Shown piece by piece: positions 1 through 7,165 of a stretch of 12,115 nt of DNA (position 1 is its first letter; each line of letters starts with the position of its first letter). The stretch spans positions 1-12,115 of the forward strand of contig CALGZV010000354.1 of the NCBI GenBank assembly GCA_937934385.1, in the 5' to 3' direction. The position numbers and the translations under genes were made by a program. The notes below the pieces were generated by a model. The model was not told where the DNA came from and ran no database searches. It saw nothing but the letters and a program-made list of their open reading frames with translations. The stretch is from an uncultured Clostridia bacterium (GTDB taxonomy: Bacteria; Bacillota; Clostridia; Oscillospirales; CAG-272).

Positions 1-42
1 CCCGCCGCCTATAGAGGCGGGGGACATCTGTGATTAGGTTAT
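1..42 (-). repeat. 42-nt inverted repeat, left copy
   Basis: The reverse complement of this stretch matches 2584-2625 almost base for base: two substitutions, plus one C moved within a C/G-rich run. The core is itself partly self-complementary (cccgcc at 1-6 with ggcggg at 16-21), so each copy can fold into a short GC-rich hairpin. The copy runs off the window edge, so its outer limit is unknown. Together with the right copy it encloses the two-component system. It could be a REP/MITE-like dispersed element or a pair of similar terminators. Confidence 0.8.
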
Positions 43-49
43 AAAAATA

Positions 50-80
50 AGCGGCGCGGACAAAACATTAAGCCGCCGCT
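50..80 (+). other. Stem-loop in leader of response regulator gene
   Basis: A 7-bp perfect stem (agcggcg at 50-56 with cgccgct at 74-80) encloses a 17-nt loop. It ends two bases before the AGGAAGG ribosome binding site (83-89). It could affect initiation or mRNA stability. No T-run follows, so it is not a terminator. Function is not known. Confidence 0.4.
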
Positions 81-100
81 GCAGGAAGGTGCAGATCTAT

Positions 101-772
101 ATGGTATATATACTCGAAGATGACGCTTCGATACGCGAGCTTCTGAGCTATTCTCTTGAAAAATCAGGTGTACATTCAAAAAGCTTTTCGCTCCCGTCAG
201 AGTTTAACCGTGCATTGGCATCCGAAAAGCCGGAGCTCATTCTGCTCGACATTATGCTTCCCGAAGAGGATGGACTTTCCGTGCTTGCGCGTCTGCGTGA
301 AACTCCGGAGACCTCAATAATCCCGGTTATAATGCTTACCGCAAAAAGCTCCGAGTTTGACAAGGTCACGGCGCTTAACGCCGGAGCCGACGATTACATA
401 ACAAAGCCGTTCGGAGTAATGGAAACTGTAGCACGGGTAAAGGCTGTACTGCGTCGGAGCAATACTGCCAGAGAAAATACAACAGTATACACAGCAGGAA
501 ATCTGACGGTATCACTGACAGACCGTGCTGTAACCGTAGGCGGCGCTCCTGTAGCGCTCACCTTCAAAGAATTTGAGCTTCTTTATCTGCTTCTTTCTAA
601 CCGCGGAGCGGTCATGAGCCGTGATCTGATACTCGACAGAATATGGGGATTTTCCTTTGACGGCGAGACACGTACAGTTGATGTACACGTAAGAACTCTC
701 AGACAAAAGCTCGGCGAATGCGGAAATCTTATAGAAACAGTCCGCGGAATAGGATATAAATTTAAAAAATAA
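101..772 (+). CDS. phoB: PhoB/OmpR-family response regulator
   Basis: DNA-binding response regulator of a two-component system, 223 aa, the usual length for the OmpR/PhoB class. The N-terminal receiver domain (about residues 1-115) has the acidic pair E6/D7-D8, the phospho-acceptor D50 in LILLDIMLP, T80 in VIMLTAKS and K102 in ITKPF. The C-terminal winged-helix domain (about 130-223) contains LTFKEFELLYLL, the recognition region TRTVDVHVRTLRQKL and the closing IETVRGIGYKF. The ATG at 101 is preferred because the AGGAAGG at 83-89 serves it, with 11-nt spacing. A GTG at 89 would overlap that site. The partner sensor kinase follows 136 nt downstream on the same strand. The receiver resembles PhoB/PhoP of Firmicutes, but no pst or phoU genes lie in the window, so a phosphate role is inference from family alone. 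Confidence 0.85.
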   Translation: MVYILEDDASIRELLSYSLEKSGVHSKSFSLPSEFNRALASEKPELILLDIMLPEEDGLSVLARLRETPETSIIPVIMLTAKSSEFDKVTALNAGADDYITKPFGVMETVARVKAVLRRSNTARENTTVYTAGNLTVSLTDRAVTVGGAPVALTFKEFELLYLLLSNRGAVMSRDLILDRIWGFSFDGETRTVDVHVRTLRQKLGECGNLIETVRGIGYKFKK

Positions 773-841
773 TACGGAACCTAACGTAAAGCATCAGATC
801 CGTAACTTTCCGGCATATTCTCCGTTTTTTGAGTCTCAGAT

Positions 842-859
842 TTCCGTAATAATACGGAA
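842..859 (+). other. Small palindrome between regulator and kinase
   Basis: Inverted repeat ttccgta / tacggaa with a 4-nt loop, in the 136-nt gap between the response regulator and kinase genes. The right half includes aataatacggaa (848-859), which also occurs directly at 768-779, overlapping the regulator's stop codon. It could be an operator or a small stem-loop. There is no T-run, so a terminator is unlikely. Confidence 0.35.
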
Positions 860-908
860 TATACACGAAACCGATCAGAAACAGTATACTCCGAAAGGAT
901 GGCATATT

Positions 909-2579
909 ATGAAAAAACGTATATTTATCAGCACCGCAATCCTGCTGACGGTTGTTGTGGCAGCGATCTTTTCGGCTTCGCTCGGATCGGCTATTGATCA
1001 TGAATCAGACGTTCTCGCAGACCGGCTGATGAAAAGCACTCAGGCTCTTGCAGAAATACTTCCGGAGGATAAAGACGAAGCAATACGTCTCTCCGCCGCT
1101 GCAAGCACAGATCAGAACGAGCTTATAGTTATATCATTTGAAAACGGAATATGGCACGCTCCGGGATATGACGGTGATACAGATATCGCTGTATATACCG
1201 GCGCCGCCGAAAATGCACTGCTCACAGGCTCCGACCAAACGCGAACCGATAAAAAGCTTATATGCGCGGTAAAGCTCGACAGCAGCAGTGTTATAATCAT
1301 GACGCAGGACCGTATCCACGTAAAATCACTCATGATCGGCGCCGCCGTTCCGTCGGCGGCAATAACTGCTGCCGCAATAGCAGTATCCCTGCTTCTTGCC
1401 GCATGGATATCCGCATCTACAGTAAGGCAGATAAGCACAGCTGATACTATTCATCCGGAAACCTCCGGATATCCGCAGGAACTTGCACCGTTTATATCCC
1501 GTATACAAAAACAAAACTCACAGATAACTGCTCAGATGAGAGAGCTTCGTATAAAACAGAACGAATTTTCATCTATTATCTCCAATATGCAGGAAGGAAT
1601 GCTTATAATAGACCACAAAGGCGATATCCTGTCCTATAATTCCGGTGCGCTCCGTCTGCTCGGCGCAGACGATTCGCGCGAATATAAAAGCGTTCTTTCC
1701 GTCTCTTCGTCCCCGGACTTCAGAAAGCTTGTCAGCTTATCTCTCGGAGGCATCCGCAGCGAAGCCGTCCTTCGGAGCGAGAGCAGCTATTACCGCATAC
1801 TCGGCAGTCCCGTAAAATCGGATGACGTTATTTCAGGCGCAGTAATCCTCATATTTGACGAGACAGAAAAAGAACACCGCGAACAGCTCAGACGCGAATT
1901 TACCGCAAATATATCGCATGAACTCAAAACACCGCTTACATCAATATCCGGATTCGCCGAACTGATAGAAAGCGGAATGGCACAGGACAAAGATGCTGTT
2001 CACTTTGCAAAGAAAATACGCTCGGAAGCAGGCAGGCTAATCGATCTCGTCGGAGATATAATTAAGCTCACTCAGCTTGACAGCGGTGAAATTCCATATG
2101 ACAGCAGTACCGTAGAGCTTTACGAGATAATCTGTCAGACCGCCGAACGGCTGCGTCAGCTCGCAGCGTCGCGCGGTATAACGATAACAACAGACGGAAC
2201 ATCTGTATTTACCCGCGGAAACCGTCGGATACTTGAGGAAATGATCTATAATATCTGCGATAACGCAATAAAATACAACCGCAATGGCGGATATGTAAAA
2301 CTAATTGCGCGCAATGACGGTGAAACCGCCACGGTTATATGCGAAGATACCGGAATCGGGATTCCCAAAGAACTTCAAAACAGAGTATTTGAACGCTTCT
2401 TCCGCGTCGATAAAAGCCATTCACGCGAAATCGGCGGTACAGGACTCGGATTATCCATAGTCAAACACGGCGCAGCATATCACGGTGCCTCGGTACTGCT
2501 TGAAAGCACCGAAAACGTCGGCACAAAAATAACCCTCATATTTCCGGCAACAGCCGGTGAAGCCGTAAATCCAGACTGA
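909..2579 (+). CDS. phoR: PhoR-type membrane sensor histidine kinase
   Basis: Sensor kinase, 556 aa, partner of the upstream response regulator. Order of parts: transmembrane segment 1 (about residues 5-28), extracytoplasmic sensor region (about 29-138), transmembrane segment 2 (about 142-168), a short linker, a PAS-like domain (about 218-320, with MQEGMLIIDHKGDILSYN), HisKA with phospho-acceptor H337 in NISHELKTPL, then the HATPase domain with N box (N448, D451, N452), G1 (DTGIGIP, 480-486), F box (FERFF, 494-498) and G2 (GGTGLGL, 509-515). All catalytic boxes are intact. The TM-sensor-TM-PAS-HisKA-HATPase order is that of Firmicute PhoR/WalK relatives. I do not see a clear HAMP domain. The start ATG follows an AAAGGA-like site at good spacing. 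The signal sensed cannot be read from sequence; phosphate limitation is the family default. Confidence 0.85.
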   Translation: MKKRIFISTAILLTVVVAAIFSASLGSAIDHESDVLADRLMKSTQALAEILPEDKDEAIRLSAAASTDQNELIVISFENGIWHAPGYDGDTDIAVYTGAAENALLTGSDQTRTDKKLICAVKLDSSSVIIMTQDRIHVKSLMIGAAVPSAAITAAAIAVSLLLAAWISASTVRQISTADTIHPETSGYPQELAPFISRIQKQNSQITAQMRELRIKQNEFSSIISNMQEGMLIIDHKGDILSYNSGALRLLGADDSREYKSVLSVSSSPDFRKLVSLSLGGIRSEAVLRSESSYYRILGSPVKSDDVISGAVILIFDETEKEHREQLRREFTANISHELKTPLTSISGFAELIESGMAQDKDAVHFAKKIRSEAGRLIDLVGDIIKLTQLDSGEIPYDSSTVELYEIICQTAERLRQLAASRGITITTDGTSVFTRGNRRILEEMIYNICDNAIKYNRNGGYVKLIARNDGETATVICEDTGIGIPKELQNRVFERFFRVDKSHSREIGGTGLGLSIVKHGAAYHGASVLLESTENVGTKITLIFPATAGEAVNPD

Positions 2580-2583
2580 AAGT

Positions 2584-2625
2584 ACAACCTAAGCACAGAT
2601 GTCCCCGCCTCCTATAGGCGGCGGG
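2584..2625 (+). repeat. 42-nt inverted repeat, right copy
   Basis: Near-perfect reverse complement of bases 1-42 (two substitutions, one shifted C). It begins 5 nt after the kinase stop codon. The core (cccgcc at 2604-2609 and the GC-rich segment at 2616-2625, separated by tcctat) can form a hairpin, so in this position it may act as a transcription stop, although no T-run follows. A second palindrome starts 14 nt further on. Confidence 0.8.
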
Positions 2626-2638
2626 TTCCATTTCGGAA

Positions 2639-2668
2639 TTTCAGCGGGAGTTATAACTCCCACTGAAA
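2639..2668 (+). repeat. 30-nt palindrome beside the right inverted repeat
   Basis: Almost perfect 30-nt palindrome: tttcag, one unpaired base, the 16-nt perfect palindrome gggagttataactccc, one unpaired base, ctgaaa. As RNA it would form a long stem. As DNA it could cruciform or bind a dimeric protein. It sits between the kinase gene and mnmA, 14 nt after the 42-nt repeat. No left-hand counterpart can be checked because the window starts inside that repeat. Confidence 0.6.
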
Positions 2669-2717
2669 CCACGAGGAGTTAATGCTCACTGTGCCGGTTA
2701 CAATCTGTCGCAGGCTC

Positions 2718-2742
2718 CGCTCTTTGCGGGCAAGGCAGAGCG
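2718..2742 (+). other. Imperfect stem-loop upstream of mnmA
   Basis: cgctctttgc (2718-2727) pairs with gcaa and agagcg (ending at 2742), with a 3-nt bulge. It lies in the region ahead of mnmA, 47 nt before the preferred start. It is not followed by a T-run. It may be the tail of a repeat element that begins near 2584, or a leader structure. Confidence 0.25.
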
Positions 2743-2789
2743 TTGCTTCAATTAAAAAAACAATACAAACAAATGAAAGGCATATAAAC

Positions 2790-3872
2790 ATGACAGATGA
2801 CAGAAAGAAAAAGGTGCTTGTGGCAATGAGCGGAGGCGTTGATTCGAGCGTGACCGCAATGCTTCTGTGCCGCGAAGGCTATGATTGCACAGGTGTAACT
2901 ATGAAGCTCTTCCGCGCCGACAGTAATATGACAAAAGATCCGTCCTGCTGTACCTCGGATGACATCGCAGATGCAAAAAAAATATCGGAGTCGCTCGGAA
3001 TGGAACACACCGTTCTCAATTTTTCAGAAAAATTTGAGGAATGCGTTATAGACCGTTTTATCCGCGCATATCAGTGCGGAGCGACTCCGAATCCGTGCGT
3101 TGACTGCAACCGTCATCTTAAATTCGGAAGACTTTTTTCATACGCAAAGGAAATAGGCTGCGATTACATATCCACAGGACATTATGTCAGAGCAGAATAT
3201 GACAGCAAAAGCGGCAGATATCTTCTCAAAAAAGCTCTCGACATCAGTAAGGATCAGAGCTATGTACTTTACTCACTGACGCAGGAGCAGCTTTCGCACG
3301 CAATATTTCCGCTCGGAAAAATGACAAAAAGAGACGTACGAGCCGAAGCCCAAAGCGCGGGTCTCTGCAATGCCGAAAAACATGACAGTCAGGACATATG
3401 CTTCATTCCTGACGGAAAATATGCGGAATTTATCGAAAGCTATACCGGCAGGAAATTTCCGGAGGGAGATTTTGTGACCTCAGACGGAAAGACGCTCGGA
3501 AAGCATAAAGGAATAATCCGATACACTGTAGGTCAGCGCCGGGGACTTGGGCTTGCACTTCCCGAGCCTCTGTATGTATGCCGCATTGAGCCGCAGACAA
3601 ACCGCGTTATACTCGGCAAAAACGACGAGCTTCTTTCGCGCGAACTTGACGCATGCGATATAAACCTGATATCTGTAGATAAAATAGAAAATGAGCTTCG
3701 TGTAAAAGCCAAGGTACGTTACAGACAGGCAGAACAGTGGGCAACAGTGACTCAACCCGATAAAAACAGACTGCATGTCGTATTTGACGAGCCTCAGAGG
3801 GCAATAACACGGGGACAAGCTGTCGTACTCTACGACGGCGATGCCGTTGTCGGCGGCGGAACAATAATGTGA
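2790..3872 (+). CDS. mnmA: tRNA-specific 2-thiouridylase MnmA
   Basis: Installs the 2-thio group on wobble uridine 34 of Glu, Lys and Gln tRNAs, using ATP and sulfur relayed from a cysteine desulfurase. At 360 aa it has the usual family length. The PP-loop SGGVDSS is at residues 14-20. The catalytic cysteine is C103 in NPCVDCN and the second, persulfide-handling cysteine is C204 in DSQDICFIP. GQRRGLGLA lies at the start of the C-terminal part. The reading frame stays open upstream to an ATG at 2682 that has its own GAGGAG (2673-2678). That 36-residue extension is basic and unlike MnmA, so I place the start at 2790, preceded by AAAGG (2776-2780). No sulfur-relay partner is adjacent, but a cysteine desulfurase-like gene lies about 3.5 kb downstream. 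Confidence 0.95.
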   Translation: MTDDRKKKVLVAMSGGVDSSVTAMLLCREGYDCTGVTMKLFRADSNMTKDPSCCTSDDIADAKKISESLGMEHTVLNFSEKFEECVIDRFIRAYQCGATPNPCVDCNRHLKFGRLFSYAKEIGCDYISTGHYVRAEYDSKSGRYLLKKALDISKDQSYVLYSLTQEQLSHAIFPLGKMTKRDVRAEAQSAGLCNAEKHDSQDICFIPDGKYAEFIESYTGRKFPEGDFVTSDGKTLGKHKGIIRYTVGQRRGLGLALPEPLYVCRIEPQTNRVILGKNDELLSRELDACDINLISVDKIENELRVKAKVRYRQAEQWATVTQPDKNRLHVVFDEPQRAITRGQAVVLYDGDAVVGGGTIM

Positions 3873-3913
3873 CAGCATTAAACAAATAAAACAAGCAAAA
3901 TATAAATTACCCC

Positions 3914-3942
3914 TTGATATATTACACAATATATATTATAAT
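3914..3942 (+). promoter_or_regulatory. Sigma-A promoter for mscL
   Basis: TTGATA at 3914-3919 and a perfect TATAAT at 3937-3942 are separated by exactly 17 nt, the housekeeping consensus architecture. The site is in the AT-rich gap after mnmA and 34 nt before the mscL start codon. Expected transcription start is near 3949, giving a short leader that carries the AAGGAG site (3959-3964). Confidence 0.8.
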
Positions 3943-3976
3943 TGAATAAATAAATGAAAAGGAGATAATATCTGTC

Positions 3977-4477
3977 ATGAAAAAAGGTTTTTGGAAAGAT
4001 TTTAAAGAATTCGCCATGAAAGGCAATATAATCGACATGGCTGTCGGTGTTGTCATCGGTTCGGCATTCAGTAAGATCGTTTCATCACTCGTTGCCGATG
4101 TTATAACTCCGCTTATAAGCCTTATAACCGGAAACGTCAATCTGACCGATCTTAAGGCGGTTATGCGACCGGCAGTCCTGAACGAAGCAGGTGAAATCGT
4201 GTCAGCAGAGGTTGCTCTTACATACGGCGTATTTATTCAAAGTATAATTGACTTTCTCATGATTGCCCTCTCAATATTCATTTTCATGCGAGTTGCAATA
4301 AGCGTCAAAAATAAATTCGAAGAAGCAAGAATAAAATTGCTCCATGAGCAGAAACAGGAAGCTGAGGCGGCTCAGGCAGAAGAAGCAGTCTCAGAAGAAG
4401 CTGCTCCGGAAGAACCCTCCGCAGAGGTTCAGCTTCTCTCGGAAATACGTGATCTTCTGAAAAGCAAAGAATCATAA
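3977..4477 (+). CDS. mscL: Large-conductance mechanosensitive channel MscL
   Basis: Emergency osmotic release valve: a homo-oligomeric inner-membrane channel opened by membrane tension. The N-terminal amphipathic start MKKGFWKDFKEFAMKGN is typical. TM1 and pore helix (about residues 18-50) carry the family signature MAVGVVIGSAFSKIVSSLV. A periplasmic loop (about 51-82) and TM2 (about 84-110) follow. The 166-residue length exceeds the roughly 130-140 usual in the family because of an Ala/Glu-rich linker (about 125-150) before the C-terminal helix (VQLLSEIRDLLKSK). It is transcribed from its own sigma-A promoter. The AAGGAG site at 3959-3964 is 12 nt from the ATG, slightly long, but no other start fits the family N-terminus. 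Confidence 0.95.
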   Translation: MKKGFWKDFKEFAMKGNIIDMAVGVVIGSAFSKIVSSLVADVITPLISLITGNVNLTDLKAVMRPAVLNEAGEIVSAEVALTYGVFIQSIIDFLMIALSIFIFMRVAISVKNKFEEARIKLLHEQKQEAEAAQAEEAVSEEAAPEEPSAEVQLLSEIRDLLKSKES

Positions 4478-4491
4478 GGGAAAAATTATAA

Positions 4492-4545
4492 GCACAGATA
4501 AACACTGTGCCTGCTGTGACCACCTGCGTTTGCCGGTGGTCACAG
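4492..4545 (+). terminator. Two stem-loops after mscL, possible terminator
   Basis: Two adjacent hairpins follow the mscL stop codon: gcacag (4492-4497) with ctgtgc (4505-4510), then an 11-bp perfect stem ctgtgaccacc (4514-4524) with ggtggtcacag (4535-4545) and a 10-nt loop. The second has no T-run, so it may be a factor-assisted terminator, an mRNA 3' stabiliser or a small structured element. Position between genes supports a 3'-end role. Confidence 0.45.
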
Positions 4546-4587
4546 TCATAAGAACATTTCAGACAATACTCCGGAAAGGAACACTAA

Positions 4588-5431
4588 ATGAAACAGATCG
4601 TACAAAAACTTTTAACAGGAGAAAGAGCGCTATTCGGACAGAAAGATACCGAAATAGTTTACTGCACCTTCGCCGACGGAGAATCTCCTCTTAAGGAGAG
4701 CCGCAATATACTTCTCCGCGGCAGTCTCTTCAGATGGAAGTATCCGCTGTGGTACAGCCGCGACATCGTTCTCCGCGGATGCACACTGTTCGATACGGCA
4801 CGTGCCGGAATATGGTACACCGAAAATATATCTCTGTCGGATACCACGATAGACGCTCCGAAAACCTTCAGACGCACAAAAAATATCACTATGAACAGCG
4901 TCACCATGCCGAATGCCTCCGAAACACTCTGGAACTGTGACGAAATAGTAATGGAAAATGTAACCGCACGCGGCGACTATTTTGCCATGAACAGTACCGG
5001 AATACGTGCAGAAAACTTTAATCTCACCGGAAATTATTCATTTGACGGATGCCGCGATGTAGAGATCCGAAATGCAAAGATACTCTCGAAAGATTGCTTC
5101 TGGAACTGCGAAAATGTTACCGTTTACGATTCGTTTATATCCGGCGAATATGTGGGATGGAATGCAAAAAATGTTACGTTTGTAAACTGTGTGATAGAAA
5201 GCCTTCAGGGTATGAGTTACGCTCAGAAACTGCCGTCTCATCAATACGACACTTGCATTCGAATACTCTGTCGTCGACGCAGAAGTCCGCGGAAGCATCG
5301 ACAGCGTATTTAATCCGGACGGAGGATATATTACCGCAGACAGAATTGACGAGCTTACAATGAATCCTGCGAGAATCGATCCTGCCCGTACCGAAATAAG
5401 CGCCGATATAGGAACGCTGTCCGAAAAATAA
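4588..5431 (+). pseudogene. DUF3737-like right-handed beta-helix protein, frameshifted
   Basis: The protein consists of short repeated strands typical of a parallel beta-helix, with recurring NxT/WNC units such as LWNCDEIVMENV and FWNCENVTVYDS. It matches my memory of the DUF3737 family (about 280 aa); no function is established. The start ATG follows AAAGGA at good spacing. The first frame runs 241 codons to a stop at 5311-5313, but after residue ~210 it turns into arginine-rich nonsense. The family-like C-terminus (CRLINTTLAFEYSVVDAEV and onward) continues in the +1 frame from about 5222 to a stop at 5429-5431. Total length is 844 nt, i.e. 281 codons plus one base. The shift lies between 5216 and 5230, since the downstream frame has a TGA at 5213-5215. 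This is either a real inactivating mutation or a sequencing or assembly error. Confidence 0.75.
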
Positions 5432-5448
5432 TATTTCACTTTCTTTTG

Positions 5449-5476
5449 CGGTGAATAATTTACCGTAATATTTTTT
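5449..5476 (+). terminator. Weak intrinsic terminator before patB
   Basis: Seven-pair stem (cggtgaa at 5449-5455 with tttaccg at 5459-5465, one G-T pair), a 3-nt loop, then taatatttttt with six consecutive T at 5471-5476. It stands 17 nt after the end of the beta-helix gene and would close that transcript. Confidence 0.5.
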
Positions 5477-5535
5477 CGGTTTAAACGCAGTATATAAATA
5501 TCAAAAAACAATTGTTGCGGAGAAAGGCTTCTGTT

Positions 5536-6702
5536 ATGAAATATAATTTTGATAAACTTACCGACCGGCGCGGCACCTTCTCTCTTAAATGGGATGTAAA
5601 AGACGATGAGCTTCCGATGTGGGTTGCCGACATGGATTTCGAAACAGCACCGGAGATCCGCAAAGCGATAGAGGAACGCGCGTCACACGGGATTTTCGGC
5701 TATACAGATATTCCGGAGCAGTGGTACGATGCGATTTCCGACCGCTGGGATCGGCGTTTCGGTTTCCGCATACAAAAGGACTGGCTTATCTTCTGTACGG
5801 GAATCGTTCCTGCTATATCAAGCATTGTCAGAAAGCTGACGACCCCGGCGGAAAAAGTTCTTATTCAGACTCCGGTATACAATATCTTTTATAACTCGAT
5901 TCTCAATAACGGAAGAAATGTAATCGAAAGTCCTCTTATATATCAAAACGGAACCTACAGCATAGATTTTAAAGACCTTGAAGAAAAGCTGTCGGATCCG
6001 CAAACATCGCTTATGATACTCTGCAACCCGCACAATCCCGTCGGTAAAATATGGGATTGTGAAACGCTTGCTATGATAGGCGAACTGTGCAAAAAACATG
6101 GAGTTACAGTAATATCCGACGAGATACACTGCGATCTTACTGCACCCGGAAAAACATATATCCCGTTTGCGTCTGTATCCGAAACCTGCGCGCAGATCAG
6201 TGTGGGCTGCATTGCTCCGACAAAATCCTTCAATCTCGCAGGACTTCAGACCGCAGCGGTATATGTTCCGGATCCAGGGCTTCGCCATAAGGTATGGCGC
6301 GGTCTTAACACCGATGAAGTCGCCGAGCCGAATGCATTTGCCGTAACTGCGGCAATCGCAGCATTTACACGCGGCGACGAATGGCTCGGCGAGCTTCGCA
6401 AATATATAGAAGAAAATAAACAGGCAGCCGCCGGATTTATAAAAAAATATATTTCTTCCCTTTTCCTTGTCCCTTCTGAGGCAACCTATCTGCTTTGGAT
6501 AGATTGCAGCCAAGTAACGTCCGACAGTGTCAGACTGGCAGAGCATATACGAAGCACGACCGGACTTTATCTGTGCGACGGCGCCCAGTACGGCGAAGCA
6601 GGCAGACAGTTCCTGCGGCTGAACATTGCATGCCCGCGCGAACGGCTTGAAGACGGACTTGAACGGCTGAAAAAGGCAATTTACAGTTATACCGAAAAGT
6701 AA
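5536..6702 (+). CDS. patB: PatB/MalY-type PLP-dependent C-S lyase/aminotransferase
   Basis: Fold-type I PLP enzyme of the MalY/PatB group, which cleaves the C-S bond of cystathionine or related cysteine conjugates to homocysteine or thiol, pyruvate and ammonia. 388 aa, normal for the family. Signatures: WVADMDFETAPEI (29-41) and YTDIP (56-60) near the N-terminus, NPHNPVGK (164-171), the cofactor-contact SDEIHCDL (194-201), and the PLP-lysine K230 in APTKSFNLAGLQ. A C-terminal arginine for substrate carboxylate is plausible in FLRLNIACPR. The ATG at 5536 is preferred because GGAGAAAGG (5519-5527) lies 8 nt upstream; in-frame TTG codons at 5512 and 5515 precede that site. A cytosolic role in methionine/cysteine metabolism is likely, but exact substrate (cystathionine or other) cannot be told from sequence. 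Confidence 0.85.
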   Translation: MKYNFDKLTDRRGTFSLKWDVKDDELPMWVADMDFETAPEIRKAIEERASHGIFGYTDIPEQWYDAISDRWDRRFGFRIQKDWLIFCTGIVPAISSIVRKLTTPAEKVLIQTPVYNIFYNSILNNGRNVIESPLIYQNGTYSIDFKDLEEKLSDPQTSLMILCNPHNPVGKIWDCETLAMIGELCKKHGVTVISDEIHCDLTAPGKTYIPFASVSETCAQISVGCIAPTKSFNLAGLQTAAVYVPDPGLRHKVWRGLNTDEVAEPNAFAVTAAIAAFTRGDEWLGELRKYIEENKQAAAGFIKKYISSLFLVPSEATYLLWIDCSQVTSDSVRLAEHIRSTTGLYLCDGAQYGEAGRQFLRLNIACPRERLEDGLERLKKAIYSYTEK

Positions 6703-6802
6703 TAATACAGTAAAAAATAAAGAAGCCGTGACATTATGTTCTTTGGATTATTGCCTGACAAGTTCATCAATACTCCGTAAGTTTTCCCCTTGAAGCGGGA
6801 GA

Positions 6803-6857
6803 CTGACGAGTATGCATCTCCGAGCCTTCCCTTTGGAGTGAAAGCATAATTCGTCAG
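6803..6857. repeat. 55-nt imperfect inverted repeat
   Basis: ctgacgagtatgc (6803-6815) is mirrored by gcataattcgtcag (6844-6857), with a single-base offset. Inside, ctcc and ggag near 6818 and 6834 can extend the fold. The whole could form a long hairpin. It resembles the ends of a miniature non-coding dispersed element, but copy number cannot be judged here. Confidence 0.45.
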
Positions 6858-6987
6858 ATCTTCTCTAAGGTGTCGGCTTGGATTGTTACGGAAAGGTCTC
6901 TTGCACGCCTTACAAAATTTATATAAAGAGTTATTCAGAACTTTCATGAACAGCAGACGTATATCTGAATACATATCCGCTGAGAAG

Positions 6988-7018
6988 CGCCGCTTTCCGG
7001 TAACGGAAGCGGCGTTTT
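6988..7018 (+). terminator. Intrinsic terminator downstream of patB
   Basis: cgccgc-ttt-ccg (6988-6999) pairs with cgg-aa-gcggcg (7004-7014) through a GTAA-containing loop, with one bulged T, and is followed at once by TTTT (7015-7018). A strong GC stem followed by a T-run is the classic form. It is 285 nt after the patB stop, so it ends either the patB transcript or an unseen RNA. Confidence 0.65.
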
Positions 7019-7165
7019 ATCATATACTGTCTACGGGAGCTTTATTGTCTCCCCGGGGCAGGACGCTGCGCAAACGGAAGAAAACGGACTGCGTCGGCAT
7101 ACCGTTATATTTCCGCCGCGCGTTACGCGTCCGCCTTTGCAAAACAGTGAAAGGACTGATCTGAA

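Larger units (their letters stand above)
6703..7165. other. 463-nt intergenic region without a credible gene
   Basis: Open frames here (6883-7164 plus, 6687-6974 minus) show no domain-like sequence and the first runs through a terminator hairpin. The left part (6720-6960) holds an imperfect inverted repeat. The middle holds a clear terminator. The right part (7019-7165) is GC-rich, with a cgcg-tta-cgcg core near 7120, and leads into the next gene. I see no recognisable riboswitch and no strong promoter. Confidence 0.6.

Noticed and set aside
89..100. GTG start for the response regulator
   Set aside because: It overlaps the AGGAAGG site; MVYILEDD from the ATG at 101 is the typical receiver start.
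2682..2789. N-terminal extension of MnmA from an upstream ATG
   Set aside because: The 36 residues do not resemble any MnmA N-terminus, and the family start follows AAAGG at 2776-2780; kept only as a finding because GAGGAG precedes the upstream ATG.
5818..6546. 242-codon minus-strand frame inside patB
   Set aside because: A shadow of the patB coding sequence; Cys/Tyr/Arg-rich with no fold signature, while patB itself carries all family motifs.
6687..7164. Open frames of about 95 codons on both strands after patB
   Set aside because: No ribosome site of note and low-complexity, repeat-like translation; the plus-strand frame passes through the terminator at 6988-7018.
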